A stretch of DNA of 64,000 bases, taken from the NCBI RefSeq assembly GCF_000413475.1, contig NZ_ATFK01000004.1:124001-188000 (forward strand), written 5' to 3'. Position numbers and translations under genes: made by a program. This DNA comes from Streptococcus intermedius SK54 = ATCC 27335. Lineage in GTDB: Bacteria > Bacillota > Bacilli > Lactobacillales > Streptococcaceae. Under the pieces are notes generated by a model. That model made no database searches. It was not told the origin of the DNA and saw nothing but the letters and a program-made list of their open reading frames with translations. Positions 63,885-64,000 of the stretch are shown one piece after another. How positions within the stretch are numbered: the stretch's first letter is position 1; each line of letters begins with the position of its first letter.

Positions 63885-64000
63885 ACGTTTAGTAGCAAGA
63901 ATTCTAATTAGCTAAGGTCAAAAGCCTGCTCTCAAAAAGGCTATATTCGTTGAAAACATAATTTATTGTATGAGTTTGGAATATTTGTATACTCCAGGCT

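Noticed and set aside
63885..64000. mscL terminator
   Set aside because: Only a weak AGCC/GGCT pairing with no clear U-run is visible before the window ends.

Overview
The window is a low-GC chromosomal segment from a Streptococcus. Its gene content and order are streptococcal: rpsP-khpA, rbgA-rnhB, dprA-topA-trmFO, xerS with its dif site, ffh-ylxM, tdk-prfA-prmC-sua5-glyA-ndpA-pmp23, xpt-pbuX, ccdA-etrx-msrAB-TCS09 and dnaG-rpoD. A viridans or anginosus-group species is my guess, but I cannot fix the species from the sequence alone. There is no intact insertion sequence, prophage, CRISPR array, rRNA or tRNA gene.

The window spans the replication terminus. A XerS-type tyrosine recombinase gene ends at 24.78 kb and a dif-SL-like 31-bp site lies just upstream of it (25910-25940). 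Genes left of this point run mainly on the plus strand and genes right of it mainly on the minus strand, as expected when two replication forks converge there.

Left arm (0-24 kb): the 3' part of a type I pullulanase gene; rpsP and khpA; the NiaR repressor and the NiaX niacin transporter subunit; a GNAT/ParB-like fusion; cutC; a heterodimeric ABC exporter; a MocR-type regulator; an LPXTG surface protein of the SEC10/PgrA type; a stand-alone ATP-cone protein; rpsU; rbgA-rnhB; a sugar O-acetyltransferase preceded by what looks like a fossil antiterminator start; dprA with a competence (ComX) cin-box; topA; trmFO; and a cluster of two esterase-fold proteins plus an ATP-grasp enzyme.

Right arm (26-64 kb): ffh-ylxM, a GntR regulator divergent from guaA, the prfA-glyA housekeeping operon with the Pmp23 lysozyme-like protein, a MATE transporter that appears to have lost an internal segment, a purine salvage block (guaC with a structured leader, then a guanine-class riboswitch, xpt and pbuX), a three-gene membrane cluster of unknown function that includes a 55-codon gene easily missed, a ClC antiporter, and NADH oxidase with a perfect cre site. 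Divergent from nox is an ApbE-FMN reductase cluster. It is followed by an ABC-2 exporter, a YesMN-type two-component system with extracytoplasmic thiol and methionine-sulfoxide repair genes, brnQ, a DUF59 protein, rpoD, dnaG and mscL.

The most promising candidate for an undescribed system is the apbE cluster at 48.0-50.8 kb. A cytosolic flavin transferase (no signal peptide) lies next to two NADPH-dependent FMN reductase-like proteins. The second carries a PAS-like domain and a Ser/Thr/Ala-rich tail containing DTTSGAS, which matches the ApbE target consensus Dxx(S/T)GA(T/S). This suggests a cytosolic, covalently flavinylated redox protein. Other leads are the guaC leader RNA, the three-gene membrane cluster and the esterase/ATP-grasp cluster.
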